A stretch of DNA of 64,000 bases from MFD09286-c1 sp963701015 (GCA_963701015.1 OY969556.1:1178001-1242000), one strand, 5' to 3'; shown: positions 1-7,144, counted from the stretch's first letter. Program-made: numbers and translations. The notes: generated from the letters alone by a model not told the origin.

Positions 1-1275
1 TTGATTAATATAACTGGTTTGCTGTGGCTGTATATCTTCATCTTTGGGGTAAGTAATCTGCAAAGCCGCATTGTTGGGCTTATCATATTTCATAATGTAA
101 CCTCCGGTAACATCCGCTCCGGTTATATCGGTTGTTTTTAATTTTGCAATATTTACACGGTTCGAATCTCTTTTAATTTTTTCAGTCATTATATACAATC
201 CTAAAAATTCACCATCTAAAATAAATTCACAATACCTTGTCCTGGTTTCATAATGGCCTTGTCTTCGTCCTAAATAGAAAGTAAATTCATTGCGGATGAT
301 ACTTTTATCGGTAAATTGTGCCGATAAAATCCAATCATTCTCGGCAGGCATTCCCATAATTGGCACATTATTGTTATTGCCAAGGCTGTCTTCAGTTTCA
401 ACAGAGAAACTCTTTTTTGGAAAATCGGCTGATGATTGTCCATGGATTTTTATTGAAATATATCCATTGTAATTATTGAAAGTGTCTTTTAATCGGTTAT
501 ATTTTCCTTCATTATTATATATAATTCCCATTTTTCCTTTAAAGGTTGAATCTTCATAAGGAACGCCATAACCATTGGTGTTTATTACAACTATGGGAAA
601 TAATGATGAATCAATAGCAACTTGTCTTAAATAATAATCCTGGTATAAGGCATATTGATGCCCTGTAATGTCAGCCAATGAACAATTGAATGATAAATCG
701 GAGCCATTAATACTATCATTATGGACCTGAACCGATAATATATTAGCCCCATTTAATAAATATTTATTTACCAATGAACTATCAATATAATATCCGGAAA
801 TTGGCCTGTAATAATTTCTATAATTATATGCTTTATGTGTTCGGTCTGTTATCCTGTTGTAAGGTATAAAATCACCCTGTTTTCCTAAATTAGTCCTTGC
901 AATTTCATGACCGTTTAAATAGGCTACAAAACCATCGTTGTAATCGTTGTAAAGACATAAGGTGTGGATATTATTTTTGGAAGGAATAGTAAAACGCATG
1001 CGCAAATAAACCGAAGTTGTTTTTGGAATTTTTGTAATAATATCGGTTGTGTCTTTTACTTTTAAAAAAGTAATAAATTCATTGTAACCAATTCTTCCGC
1101 TATCTTTCAACCACGCATTATCGTTAAAACTAACTTCACGCCACGTAGAATCGGGTTCTTGTGTTCCTAGCAAATATTTACAGTTTGAATTATTAGTAAT
1201 TAAGTAGGTTTGTGAAAAACTTTTTGCCTGTAAAATGGTTAACAAAAAGATAAGAATTCGAAATTTAGTTTGCAT
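1..1275 (-). CDS. CotH-kinase family secreted protein (3' end outside window)
   Basis: This is a reading frame of 425 codons that starts at the ATG complementary to 1273-1275 and is still open at base 1, so its C-terminus is missing. Residues 1-22 form a signal peptide ending near KSFSQ. Residues about 30-185 look like a beta-sandwich (FNDNAW, FVAYLNGHEIAR, NILSVQVHN), as in lamin-tail or jelly-roll domains of secreted Bacteroidota proteins. The CotH domain follows: SIKIHGQSSADFPKKSF, then NDWILSAQFTDKSIIRNEF, EFILDGEFLGLYIMTEKIK and GGYIMKYDK. CotH proteins of spore formers are secreted protein kinases; what the bacteroidotal relatives phosphorylate, if anything, is not known to me. The lost C-terminus would be expected to carry a T9SS sorting domain, which cannot be checked here. 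The family call is firm, the activity is inference. Confidence 0.85.
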   Translation of the reverse strand, partial: MQTKFRILIFLLTILQAKSFSQTYLITNNSNCKYLLGTQEPDSTWREVSFNDNAWLKDSGRIGYNEFITFLKVKDTTDIITKIPKTTSVYLRMRFTIPSKNNIHTLCLYNDYNDGFVAYLNGHEIARTNLGKQGDFIPYNRITDRTHKAYNYRNYYRPISGYYIDSSLVNKYLLNGANILSVQVHNDSINGSDLSFNCSLADITGHQYALYQDYYLRQVAIDSSLFPIVVINTNGYGVPYEDSTFKGKMGIIYNNEGKYNRLKDTFNNYNGYISIKIHGQSSADFPKKSFSVETEDSLGNNNNVPIMGMPAENDWILSAQFTDKSIIRNEFTFYLGRRQGHYETRTRYCEFILDGEFLGLYIMTEKIKRDSNRVNIAKLKTTDITGADVTGGYIMKYDKPNNAALQITYPKDEDIQPQQTSYINQ

Positions 1276-1382
1276 AAATATTTAGTTTAGTATTTCTTTA
1301 ACGCGAAAAGAAAAATTATTGAAACAAATTTGTATTAAAATTATAATTCTACTTTAACAAATTAGAAAACCAAACTGTTTTT

Positions 1383-1460
1383 ACCCTTAATCCCTAAAGG
1401 GAACAGTTTGATTTTCAGCTTTCACCCTTTAGGGTTTGGGGTAAAGAAAGCTGAAAATCA
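1383..1460. repeat. Intergenic inverted-repeat element with C-rich/G-rich core
   Basis: A 15-bp perfect inverted repeat (1409-1423 against 1446-1460, arm TGATTTTCAGCTTTC) encloses CCCTTTAGGGTTTGGGG, and a CCCTTAATCCCTAAAGGG block precedes it. The CCCTAAAGGG type of sequence recurs at 7496-7535, 55267-55379 and 56427-56552. It lies between the divergent CotH gene and larE. It could act as a terminator-like hairpin or be a dispersed repeat; the rest of 1276-1524 is AT-rich with nothing else recognised. Confidence 0.55.
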
Positions 1461-1524
1461 TAGAAGTTTGTTAATTTGTTAAATTAGGCTCAAATAGTAA
1501 TAACTAATTCTAAAAGTAATTAAA

Positions 1525-2328
1525 ATGATAGAAAATCCAAAATATTCATCCTTAATAAAATACTTGCAAAATCTCGAAAATGTAGCAATTGCTTTTTCAG
1601 GAGGGGTTGATAGTTCATTTTTATTGGCTGCATCGAAAGAGGCGCTTGGTACTAAAGTTGTAGGAATAACAATTGATTCACCGGCATTACCACGCTATGA
1701 ACTCGAAGATGCAATCAGCATTGCCGACAGGGTAGGAGTGAAGCATGTAATTTTGCAGTCGAATGAAATTGAGGAAGATGTACGTTCGAACCCTGAAAAC
1801 CGTTGTTATTTCTGCAAAAAAACAGAATATGGTTCTGTAAAGGATGAAGCGTTAAAATTGGGTATTAAATATGTGCTGGATGGCAGTAATGTTGACGATT
1901 TAAAAGATTATCGCCCTGGAATGAAGGCAACAGGTGAATTACAGGTATTAAGCCCCCTATTGGAGAATAAAATAACGAAAGCTGAAATACGCGAGTTTTC
2001 AAAGGAACTTGGATTGCCAACCTGGGATAAACCAGCTTATGCCTGTCTTTTTTCAAGAATTCCATATGGAATGGAAATTAAAGAAGAAGATTTGGCAAAG
2101 GTTGAAAAATCGGAAAAATTCTTTATTGACAATGGTTTTAGAACTGTCAGGGTGCGTTGTCATGGCGATATTGCCAGAATTGAAGTGCTACTGGCCGACC
2201 GGCAGAAACTATTCGAAGAACCATTTGCCACAGAAATAAATACTACTTTAAAAGCCATTGGTTTCAAATTTATTACAGTTGATTTGGAAGGTTACCGTAT
2301 GGGAAGTTTTAATACAAAACAAAGTTAA
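1525..2328 (+). CDS. larE: LarE-type ATP-dependent sulfur transferase
   Basis: The protein (267 aa) is an adenine-nucleotide alpha-hydrolase of the LarE family, which adds sulfur to the pyridinium dicarboxylate precursor of the nickel-pincer cofactor of lactate racemase. The PP-loop SGGVDSS is at residues 25-31. Three cysteines stand at C94 and C97 (RCYFC) and C174 (PAYACLFSR). C174 occupies the sacrificial-cysteine position of the Lactobacillus enzyme; the three-cysteine set is what LarE proteins that bind a [4Fe-4S] cluster have, so a catalytic rather than sacrificial enzyme is the likelier reading (inference). No larB, larC or larA is adjacent, so the cofactor pathway must be encoded elsewhere or the protein serves another sulfur transfer. 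Its last codons are duplicated downstream at 2608-2676. Confidence 0.9.
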   Translation: MIENPKYSSLIKYLQNLENVAIAFSGGVDSSFLLAASKEALGTKVVGITIDSPALPRYELEDAISIADRVGVKHVILQSNEIEEDVRSNPENRCYFCKKTEYGSVKDEALKLGIKYVLDGSNVDDLKDYRPGMKATGELQVLSPLLENKITKAEIREFSKELGLPTWDKPAYACLFSRIPYGMEIKEEDLAKVEKSEKFFIDNGFRTVRVRCHGDIARIEVLLADRQKLFEEPFATEINTTLKAIGFKFITVDLEGYRMGSFNTKQS

Positions 2329-2383
2329 TGGAAATGCAAGCATAAGATTTTAGGTATTAGGCTTTAGGTATTAGGTGTTAGCT

Positions 2384-2410
2384 CTAATCGCACGCTTTGT
2401 ATATCGTGCG
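2384..2410. repeat. REP palindrome 1 (degenerate)
   Basis: CGCACG and CGTGCG arms about 10 bases apart, preceded by TCTAAT as in the better copies. It lies 55 bp downstream of the larE stop. Confidence 0.6.
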
Positions 2411-2430
2411 TCAAGAGCATAATTTGAATA

Positions 2431-2462
2431 ATTATTCTTTTACCAGTTTTTGAATACTTATG
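2431..2462 (-). repeat. 32-bp copy of the 3' end of the FISUMP/T9SS gene
   Basis: These 32 bases are identical to 7676-7707, which hold the last codons and stop of the minus-strand gene at 7677-8618. The copy lies between two REP palindromes and has no gene attached. Confidence 0.75.
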
Positions 2463-2466
2463 TCTC

Positions 2467-2494
2467 TAATCGCGCGCTTTTATAAAGCGTGCGA
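2467..2494. repeat. REP palindrome 2
   Basis: CGCGCGCTTT-TAT-AAAGCGTGCG type hairpin; left end of the deleted RAYT copy. Confidence 0.8.
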
Positions 2495-2578
2495 AATTGT
2501 AACCTTCACTCAAAAATTTCTTAACTTCATTTTCAAATAAAATTGGAGTTATAGAAGTTGAATTGATTGTATAAAATT

Positions 2579-2607
2579 ACGCACGCTTTAAAAAAGCGCG
2601 CGATAAG
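2579..2607. repeat. REP palindrome 3
   Basis: GCACGCTTT and AAAGCGCGC arms in the opposite orientation to palindrome 2; right end of the deleted RAYT copy. Confidence 0.8.
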
Positions 2608-2730
2608 ATAAATACTACCTTAAAAGCCATTGGTTTTAAATTTATTACAGTTGATCTGGAAGGCTACCGGATGGGAATAATACAAAACAAAGTTGATAGG
2701 AATTGCAGGATTTAGGCATTAGGTATTAGG
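2608..2730 (+). pseudogene. Fragment of the 3' end of a second larE allele
   Basis: Bases 2608-2676 align without gaps to larE codons 2236-2304 (23 codons). The five differences (ACT/ACC, TTC/TTT, TTG/CTG, GGT/GGC, CGT/CGG) are all synonymous. After that a 4-base deletion breaks the frame, and similarity continues past the larE stop into the TTAGGTATTAGG-rich downstream sequence. The fragment therefore descends from a larE that was under coding selection, not from random decay of a recent copy. Confidence 0.8.
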
Positions 2731-2732
2731 TG

Positions 2733-2760
2733 TAATCGCGATATTATGAAGCGTGCTAAA
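2733..2760. repeat. REP palindrome 4 (degenerate)
   Basis: TAATCGCG and GCGTGC remnants of the REP arms with a decayed centre. Confidence 0.5.
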
Positions 2761-2792
2761 TTGTAAACAACTGCTTAATAGTTATAATACTT

Positions 2793-2827
2793 TCTAATCG
2801 CGCGCTTTTTTAAAGCGTGCGAAATTG
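2793..2827. repeat. REP palindrome 5, left end of the RAYT element
   Basis: CGCGCGCTTT and AAAGCGTGCG arms, followed by the leader of the transposase gene. Confidence 0.85.
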
Positions 2828-2892
2828 TAAACTTCACTCAAAAATTCCTTAACTTCATTTTCAAATAAAATATAAAATTTTATTTTTGTTTT

Positions 2893-3441
2893 ATGTCTGA
2901 CAAATATAAAGTTGCCAATAATAATTCTACCTATTTTATAACAATTACTGTAATTGATTGGGTCGATCTTTTTATAAGACCTTATTATAAACACATTTTG
3001 ATAGAATCATTGCAATATTGTCAAAAAAATAAAGGATTGAAAATTTATGCATTTGTTATTATGACCAGCCATTTACATTTAGTTGTGAGTAGTGAACAAG
3101 GTTTTCTTTTGTCAGAAACTATCAAAGATTTTAAAAAATACACATCGAAAAAGTTAATTGAAGCTTTAAAAGAATATCCTGAGAGCCGAAGGGAATGGTT
3201 GCTCAATAAATTTTCATATGCTGCGGGACGAATTAGACGGGGTGTAAATTTTAAAGTGTGGCAAGATGGTTTTCATCCAATTGAATTGGTTACAAGCGAT
3301 ATGGTAAAAGAAAAATTGCATTATATTCATAATAACCCTGTTGAAGAAGAAATTGTAGAAAAGCCTGAAGATTACAAATATTCCTCAGCAATGAATTATT
3401 CTGAAAAAATTGGAGTTATAGAAGTTGAATTGATTGTATAA
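2893..3441 (+). CDS. REP-associated tyrosine transposase (RAYT, Y1/HUH family)
   Basis: A 182-aa single-strand transposase of the IS200/IS605-related Y1 superfamily. The HUH metal-binding motif is SHLHLVV with H60 and H62; the candidate catalytic tyrosine is Y144 in LHYIHNNPV, followed by the family's usual PEDYKYSSA. RAYTs act on REP palindromes, and this gene sits between two inverted REPs. All motifs are present, so the protein may be active. The ATG lies only a few bases after a TATTTTTG that resembles a Bacteroidota -7 element; that promoter reading is weak. The last codons run into the right REP. Confidence 0.9.
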   Translation: MSDKYKVANNNSTYFITITVIDWVDLFIRPYYKHILIESLQYCQKNKGLKIYAFVIMTSHLHLVVSSEQGFLLSETIKDFKKYTSKKLIEALKEYPESRREWLLNKFSYAAGRIRRGVNFKVWQDGFHPIELVTSDMVKEKLHYIHNNPVEEEIVEKPEDYKYSSAMNYSEKIGVIEVELIV

Positions 3442-3443
3442 AA

Positions 3444-3476
3444 TTACGCACGCTTTACAAAAGCGCGCGATAAGAG
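3444..3476. repeat. REP palindrome 6, right end of the RAYT element
   Basis: GCACGCTTT-ACA-AAAGCGCGC followed by GATAAGAG, immediately after the transposase stop. Confidence 0.85.
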
Positions 3477-3498
3477 AACATTCGTTACGATATAGTTT

Positions 3499-3609
3499 TC
3501 AACACATATCAGCTTTTTGTATTTCTATGATACTTACTAAATCGGCACAATTCCTCGCACTTGAATATAAATAATCTTCAGGATTAATTACCAAACCTGC
3601 TCGTACTGG
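3499..3609 (-). pseudogene. C-terminal remnant of a RAYT gene (copy 1)
   Basis: Encodes PVRAGLV-NPEDYLYSSARN and a further 16 codons, the conserved C-terminal end of Y1/RAYT transposases. The HUH half is missing. It differs from the intact RAYT at 2893 (PVEEEIVEKPEDYKYSSA), so it comes from a second RAYT lineage. Confidence 0.75.
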
Positions 3610-3784
3610 GAAAATTCTGTTTTTTTTTATAGCAAATGCTAAAAACATAATACGACGAAGCAAATGCTTCGCCGAACACTTTTGGTTACATTCTACGCTT
3701 ATTTGAGCAATATCTTTTATATTATTCCTTTTCAAAGTTAATCGAAGCATTTGCTTCGATTTTTTATTTTTGTAACATTCGTTA

Positions 3785-3925
3785 TTATATTTTTTTCCAA
3801 CACATATCAGCTTTTTGTATTTCTATGATACTTTCCAAAACGGCATAATTCCTCGAGTCCGAATATAAATAATCTTCAGGTATAGTTACCAAACCTGCTT
3901 GTACTGGGTTGAAGATAAAATTTTG
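3785..3925 (-). pseudogene. C-terminal remnant of a RAYT gene (copy 2)
   Basis: Encodes FIFNPVQAGLV-IPEDYLYSDSRN to a stop at 3785. It is repeated nearly unchanged at 4384-4524, 6669-6809 and (with a one-base deletion) 7145-7268. All copies lack the catalytic N-terminal part. Confidence 0.7.
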
Positions 3926-3950
3926 CACGCATTATAAAAGTGTGCGATAG
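3922..3950. repeat. REP palindrome 7 (diverged)
   Basis: GCACGC and GTGTGC arms around ATTATAAAA. Confidence 0.65.
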
Positions 3951-4049
3951 GAAAATTCTATTTTTTAATTATAGCAAATGCTAAAAACATAACACGACGA
4001 AGCAAATGCTTCGCCGAACACTTCTGGTTACATTCTACGCTTATCTGAG

Positions 4050-4163
4050 CCTGAAGATTACAAATATTCCTCAGCAATGAATTATTCTGAAAAAATTGGA
4101 GTTATAGAAGTTGAATTGATTGTATAAAATTACGCACGCTTTACAAAAGCGCGCGATAAGAGA
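4050..4163 (+). repeat. Duplicated 3' end of the intact RAYT gene with its right REP
   Basis: Matches 3364-3477: the last 26 codons from PEDYKYSSAMNYS, the stop, and the right-end REP (4131-4162). It lies inside the A/B array. Confidence 0.85.
4131..4162. repeat. REP palindrome 8
   Basis: GCACGCTTT-ACA-AAAGCGCGC, part of the duplicated RAYT tail. Confidence 0.8.
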
Positions 4164-4383
4164 ATATAAATAATCTTCAGGATTAGTTACCAAACCTGCT
4201 CGTACTGGGAAAATTCTGTTTTTTTTTATAGCAAATGCTAAAAACATAACACGACGAAGCAAATGCTTCGCCGAACACTTTTGGTTACATTCTACGCTTA
4301 TTTGAGCAATATCTTTTATATTATTCCTTTTCAAAGTTAATCGAAGCATTTGCTTCGATTTTTTATTTTTGTAACATTCGTTA

Positions 4384-4524
4384 TTATATTTTTTTCCAAC
4401 ACATATCAGCTTTTTGTATTTCTATGATACTTTCCAAAACGGCATAATTCCTCGAGTCCGAATATAAATAATCTTCAGGTATAGTTACCAAACCTGCTTG
4501 TACTGGGTTGAAGATAAAATTTTG
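4384..4524 (-). pseudogene. C-terminal remnant of a RAYT gene (copy 3)
   Basis: Appears identical to the remnant at 3785-3925, offset by 599 bp. Confidence 0.7.
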
Positions 4525-4549
4525 CACGCATTATAAAAGTGTGCGATAG
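4521..4549. repeat. REP palindrome 9 (diverged)
   Basis: GCACGC / GTGTGC arms in unit B2. Confidence 0.65.
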
Positions 4550-4656
4550 GAAAATTCTATTTTTTAATTATAGCAAATGCTAAAAACATAACACGACGAA
4601 GCAAATGCTTCGCCGAACACTTCTGGTTACATTCTACGCTTATCTGAGGATAAAAT

Positions 4657-4686
4657 TTTGCACGCATTATAAAAGTGTACGATAGG
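4657..4686. repeat. REP palindrome 10 (diverged)
   Basis: GCACGC / GTGTAC arms at the start of unit A3; one arm base is mutated. Confidence 0.55.
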
Positions 4687-4818
4687 AAAATTCTGTTTTT
4701 TTTTATAGCAAATGCTAAAAACATAATACGACGAAGCAAATGCTTCGCCGAACACTTTTGGTTACATTCTACGCTTATTTGAGCAATATCTTTTATATTA
4801 TTCCTTTTCAAAGTTAGA

Positions 4819-4851
4819 AGGTGTCTCAAAAGTCGAGGCACCTTTTTTTGT
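4819..4851 (+). terminator. Hairpin terminator at the left end of IS copy 1
   Basis: AAGGTGTCTC pairs with GAGGCACCTT at 9 of 10 positions around a 7-base loop and is followed by a T run. It would stop transcription entering the IS from upstream. The same structure is at 58310-58342. Confidence 0.7.
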
Positions 4852-4930
4852 TAATAAAAAGTTCATAAAAAAGGCTCATTAATTTAATCATTTATCTTGT
4901 TTAGTTGTCTCATTATCAAAAGTATGAGAC

Positions 4931-6457
4931 ATGTATAACCAAAGATCAAAAGTAGTTTTTAAAGACTACAGTCCCAATCAAATCATGTTACTTCCCCCAT
5001 CACTGGAGGAGTTCATAGATGCAAACCATCCAGTTCGGGTTGTAAACAAAGTCATTGACAGTATTAACGCTGATGCATTGCATAAACAATATAAAGGAGG
5101 TGGCACCTCAAGCTATCATCCTCGGATGTTGCTGAAGGTTCTTATATACAGTTACCTGAACAATGTATATAGTAGTCGTAAAATGGAAACAGCCTTAAAA
5201 GAGAACATTCATTTTATGTGGCTGAGTGCTATGAACCACCCTGATCATAATACACTTAATCGATTTAGAAGTGATAGGCTCAAAAATGTTTTAAAAGAAA
5301 TATTTGCACAAGTAGTCATGTTATTAGTGGAATCGGGACATGTAAGCCTTCAGGAAATCTATGTTGATGGGACCAAAATAGAATCCAAGGCTAATCGTTA
5401 TACTTTCGTTTGGGGCAATTCCATAAAGACCAATAAGGAGAAAATGGTGGCACAACTAAAAGAGTTATGGGATTATACCCAATCGTTAGCCAAAGAGGAA
5501 TTACAAGATACAGATAATGTTGACTTTACCCAAATAGATGCAGAAAAAGTAAAACGGACTATTAATCAAATAGATCAAGCATTATCTGATAAAAAGGTTG
5601 ACAAGAAAGTAAGACAGAAATTAAATTACGCTCGCCAACATTGGCCACAAAATCTCAACAAGTACAAGGAGCAAGAGCAGATATTAGGCAAACGGAACTC
5701 GTATAGTAAAACAGACCCTGGGGCAACCTTCATGCGAATGAAAGAAGATCACATGAAAAACGGTCAGTTGAAACCAGGATATAATGTTCAGATAAGCACT
5801 AATAATCAATATATTGTAAACTATAGCCATCACCCCAATCCAACCGATACAACCACATTAAGGCCTCATTTGGAACAGTTCCACACCCTGTATAACAATT
5901 ATCCTAAAGTAGCTGTGGCAGATGCTGGTTATGGTTCAGAAGAAAATTACGCATTGTTAGAAAAGGCAAAAATAGACGCTTATATAAAGTTTAACTATTT
6001 TGACAAAGATCAACGCAAAATTAAGAACTCTCTCAATAGCAATTTATTCTACAACTCTGAAAAGAACTGCTACTATTGTCCAATGGGTCAACCGATGAAT
6101 TACATTGGCTCAATCAAACGAGTTACAGAAAACGGTTTTGAGCAACAAATATCTCGTTACCAAGCTATTAATTGCAGTACATGCCCATTGCGTGGAGCTT
6201 GTCATAAAAGTAAGAAGAATAAAATAATAGAAATTAATCATAATCTAAACCGACTAAAGGCCCAAGCATCAGAACGCTTGAAGAGTGAGCAAGGGCTTTA
6301 CTACCGAAGTAAAAGAGGGGTTGATGTTGAACCCGTTTTTGCCAATATCAAGTTTAATAAAGGATTTAAGCGTTTTGGACTTAAAGGAATGTTAAAAACA
6401 GAAATTGAAATGGGCTTACTAGCGTTGGCACACAATTTAGCAAAAAGAGCAGCATAG
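4931..6457 (+). CDS. IS1182-family transposase
   Basis: A 508-aa DDE transposase. The catalytic acids are likely D146 (YVDGTKIES), D331 (VAVADAGYGSEENY) and E467 (VDVEPVFANIK). A cysteine set typical of the family's C-terminal part is at C380, C383, C415, C418 and C424 and may bind zinc. The N-terminal part contains the usual HPVRVVNKVID and NHPDHNTLNRFR segments. The frame is intact and the translation is identical to that of the second copy at 58422-59948, so transposition was recent and the enzyme is probably functional. Confidence 0.93.
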   Translation: MYNQRSKVVFKDYSPNQIMLLPPSLEEFIDANHPVRVVNKVIDSINADALHKQYKGGGTSSYHPRMLLKVLIYSYLNNVYSSRKMETALKENIHFMWLSAMNHPDHNTLNRFRSDRLKNVLKEIFAQVVMLLVESGHVSLQEIYVDGTKIESKANRYTFVWGNSIKTNKEKMVAQLKELWDYTQSLAKEELQDTDNVDFTQIDAEKVKRTINQIDQALSDKKVDKKVRQKLNYARQHWPQNLNKYKEQEQILGKRNSYSKTDPGATFMRMKEDHMKNGQLKPGYNVQISTNNQYIVNYSHHPNPTDTTTLRPHLEQFHTLYNNYPKVAVADAGYGSEENYALLEKAKIDAYIKFNYFDKDQRKIKNSLNSNLFYNSEKNCYYCPMGQPMNYIGSIKRVTENGFEQQISRYQAINCSTCPLRGACHKSKKNKIIEINHNLNRLKAQASERLKSEQGLYYRSKRGVDVEPVFANIKFNKGFKRFGLKGMLKTEIEMGLLALAHNLAKRAA

Positions 6458-6610
6458 GCTGCTTTGCCATCCTCTTAGGAAGGCAACAAATGTCCTATAT
6501 CGTAATTATTAAATTATTATCAAAAAAATCTAAATCGATCAAACAAAAAAATAATCTACCATAAAACATTTTGATCAGTTCAAAAAAATTCTACGTTTTT
6601 TAACCAAAAA

Positions 6611-6650
6611 AAGACCATCTCATTTTTACTTTTGAGACGGCCTCTTTTTA
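6611..6650 (+). terminator. Hairpin terminator at the right end of IS copy 1
   Basis: GACCATCTCA and TGAGACGGCC can pair at 8 of 10 positions across a short loop, and a T run follows at the IS boundary. It would stop transcripts leaving the transposase gene. The same structure ends copy 2. Confidence 0.55.
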
Positions 6651-6668
6651 TTTTTGTAACATTCGTTA

Positions 6669-6809
6669 TTATATTTTTTTCCAACACATATCAGCTTTTT
6701 GTATTTCTATGATACTTTCCAAAACGGCATAATTCCTTGAGTCCGAATATAAATAATCTTCAGGTATAGTTACCAAACCTGCTTGTACTGGGTTGAAGAT
6801 AAAATTTTG
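6669..6809 (-). pseudogene. C-terminal remnant of a RAYT gene (copy 4)
   Basis: Near-identical to the remnant at 3785-3925, in unit B3 to the right of the IS. Confidence 0.7.
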
Positions 6810-6835
6810 CACGCATTATAAAAGTGTGCGATAGG
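6806..6835. repeat. REP palindrome 11 (diverged)
   Basis: GCACGC / GTGTGC arms in unit B3. Confidence 0.65.
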
Positions 6836-6941
6836 AAAATTCTATTTTTTAATTATAGCAAATGCTAAAAACATAACACGACGAAGCAAATGCTTCGCCG
6901 AACACTTCTGGTTACATTCTACGCTTATCTGAGGATAAAAT

Positions 6942-6970
6942 TTTGCACGCATTATAAAAGTGTACGATAG
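6942..6970. repeat. REP palindrome 12 (diverged)
   Basis: GCACGC / GTGTAC arms at the start of unit A4, with the same arm mutation as palindrome 10. Confidence 0.55.
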
Positions 6971-7144
6971 GAAAATTCTGTTTTTTTTATAGCAAATGCT
7001 AAAAACATAATACGACGAAGCAAATGCTTCGCCGAACACTTTTGGTTACATTCTACGCTTATTTGAGCAATATCTTTTATATTATTCCTTTTCAAAGTTA
7101 ATCGAAGCATTTGCTTCGATTTTTTATTTTTGTAACATTCGTTA

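Larger units (their letters stand above)
2464..2608 (+). repeat. Internally deleted, non-autonomous copy of the RAYT element
   Basis: About 145 bp. Bases 2464-2541 match the left end of the full RAYT element (2794-2871: REP palindrome plus leader) with a few differences, and 2542-2608 match its right end (about 3410-3476: the last codons of the transposase, its stop and the right REP). The whole reading frame between is gone, and the junction falls at a short AAAAT present at both break points. REP palindromes face each other at its ends (2467-2494 and 2579-2603). This is the layout of a MITE or REPIN derived from the neighbouring element. Confidence 0.85.
2794..3476 (+). mobile_element. REP-associated tyrosine transposase element
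   Basis: A 683-bp unit: a left REP (2793-2827), a leader of about 65 bp, one transposase gene (2893-3441) and a right REP (3444-3476) in inverted orientation. The same end sequences, without the gene, form the 145-bp derivative at 2464-2608, which supports the element boundaries. The right end with the last 26 codons of the gene is also copied at 4050-4163. Confidence 0.8.
3482..4816. repeat. A/B dimer array of decayed RAYT tails, left part
   Basis: Two unit types alternate: A (about 170-250 bp: 3482-3732, 4164-4331, 4649-4816) and B (about 316 bp: 3733-4048, 4332-4648). Both carry, on the minus strand, pieces of a RAYT C-terminus, a CGAAGCA-TT-TGCTTCG type palindrome and TATAGCAAATGCTA. B units also carry a diverged REP. 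The 686 bp from 3364 to 4049 are repeated from 4050 to 4648 with an 87-base gap, so part of the array arose by tandem duplication that took in the end of the intact RAYT gene. The short minus-strand frames inside are repeat sequence, not genes. The array resumes after the IS at 6645. Confidence 0.8.
4817..6644 (+). mobile_element. IS1182-family insertion sequence, copy 1
   Basis: 1828 bp with imperfect terminal inverted repeats: GAAGGTGTCTCAAAAGT at the left and the complement of GAGGCCGTCTCAAAAGT at the right, 14 of 17 matching. The ends were set by comparing the flanks with copy 2 at 58308-60135. It carries one transposase gene. No target duplication is visible. It separates units A3 and B3 of the RAYT-tail array, and the 20-bp palindrome found at that junction elsewhere in the array is missing here. 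Confidence 0.85.

Noticed and set aside
290..472. Plus-strand reading frame near the left edge
   Set aside because: It is the reverse strand of the CotH-domain gene, whose protein motifs are clear.
3499..4841. Short minus-strand reading frames beginning MLRLTLKRNN as genes for small proteins
   Set aside because: They are repeat sequence read through palindromes and RAYT tails, several are fused differently in each copy, and none has the codon pattern of a conserved gene.
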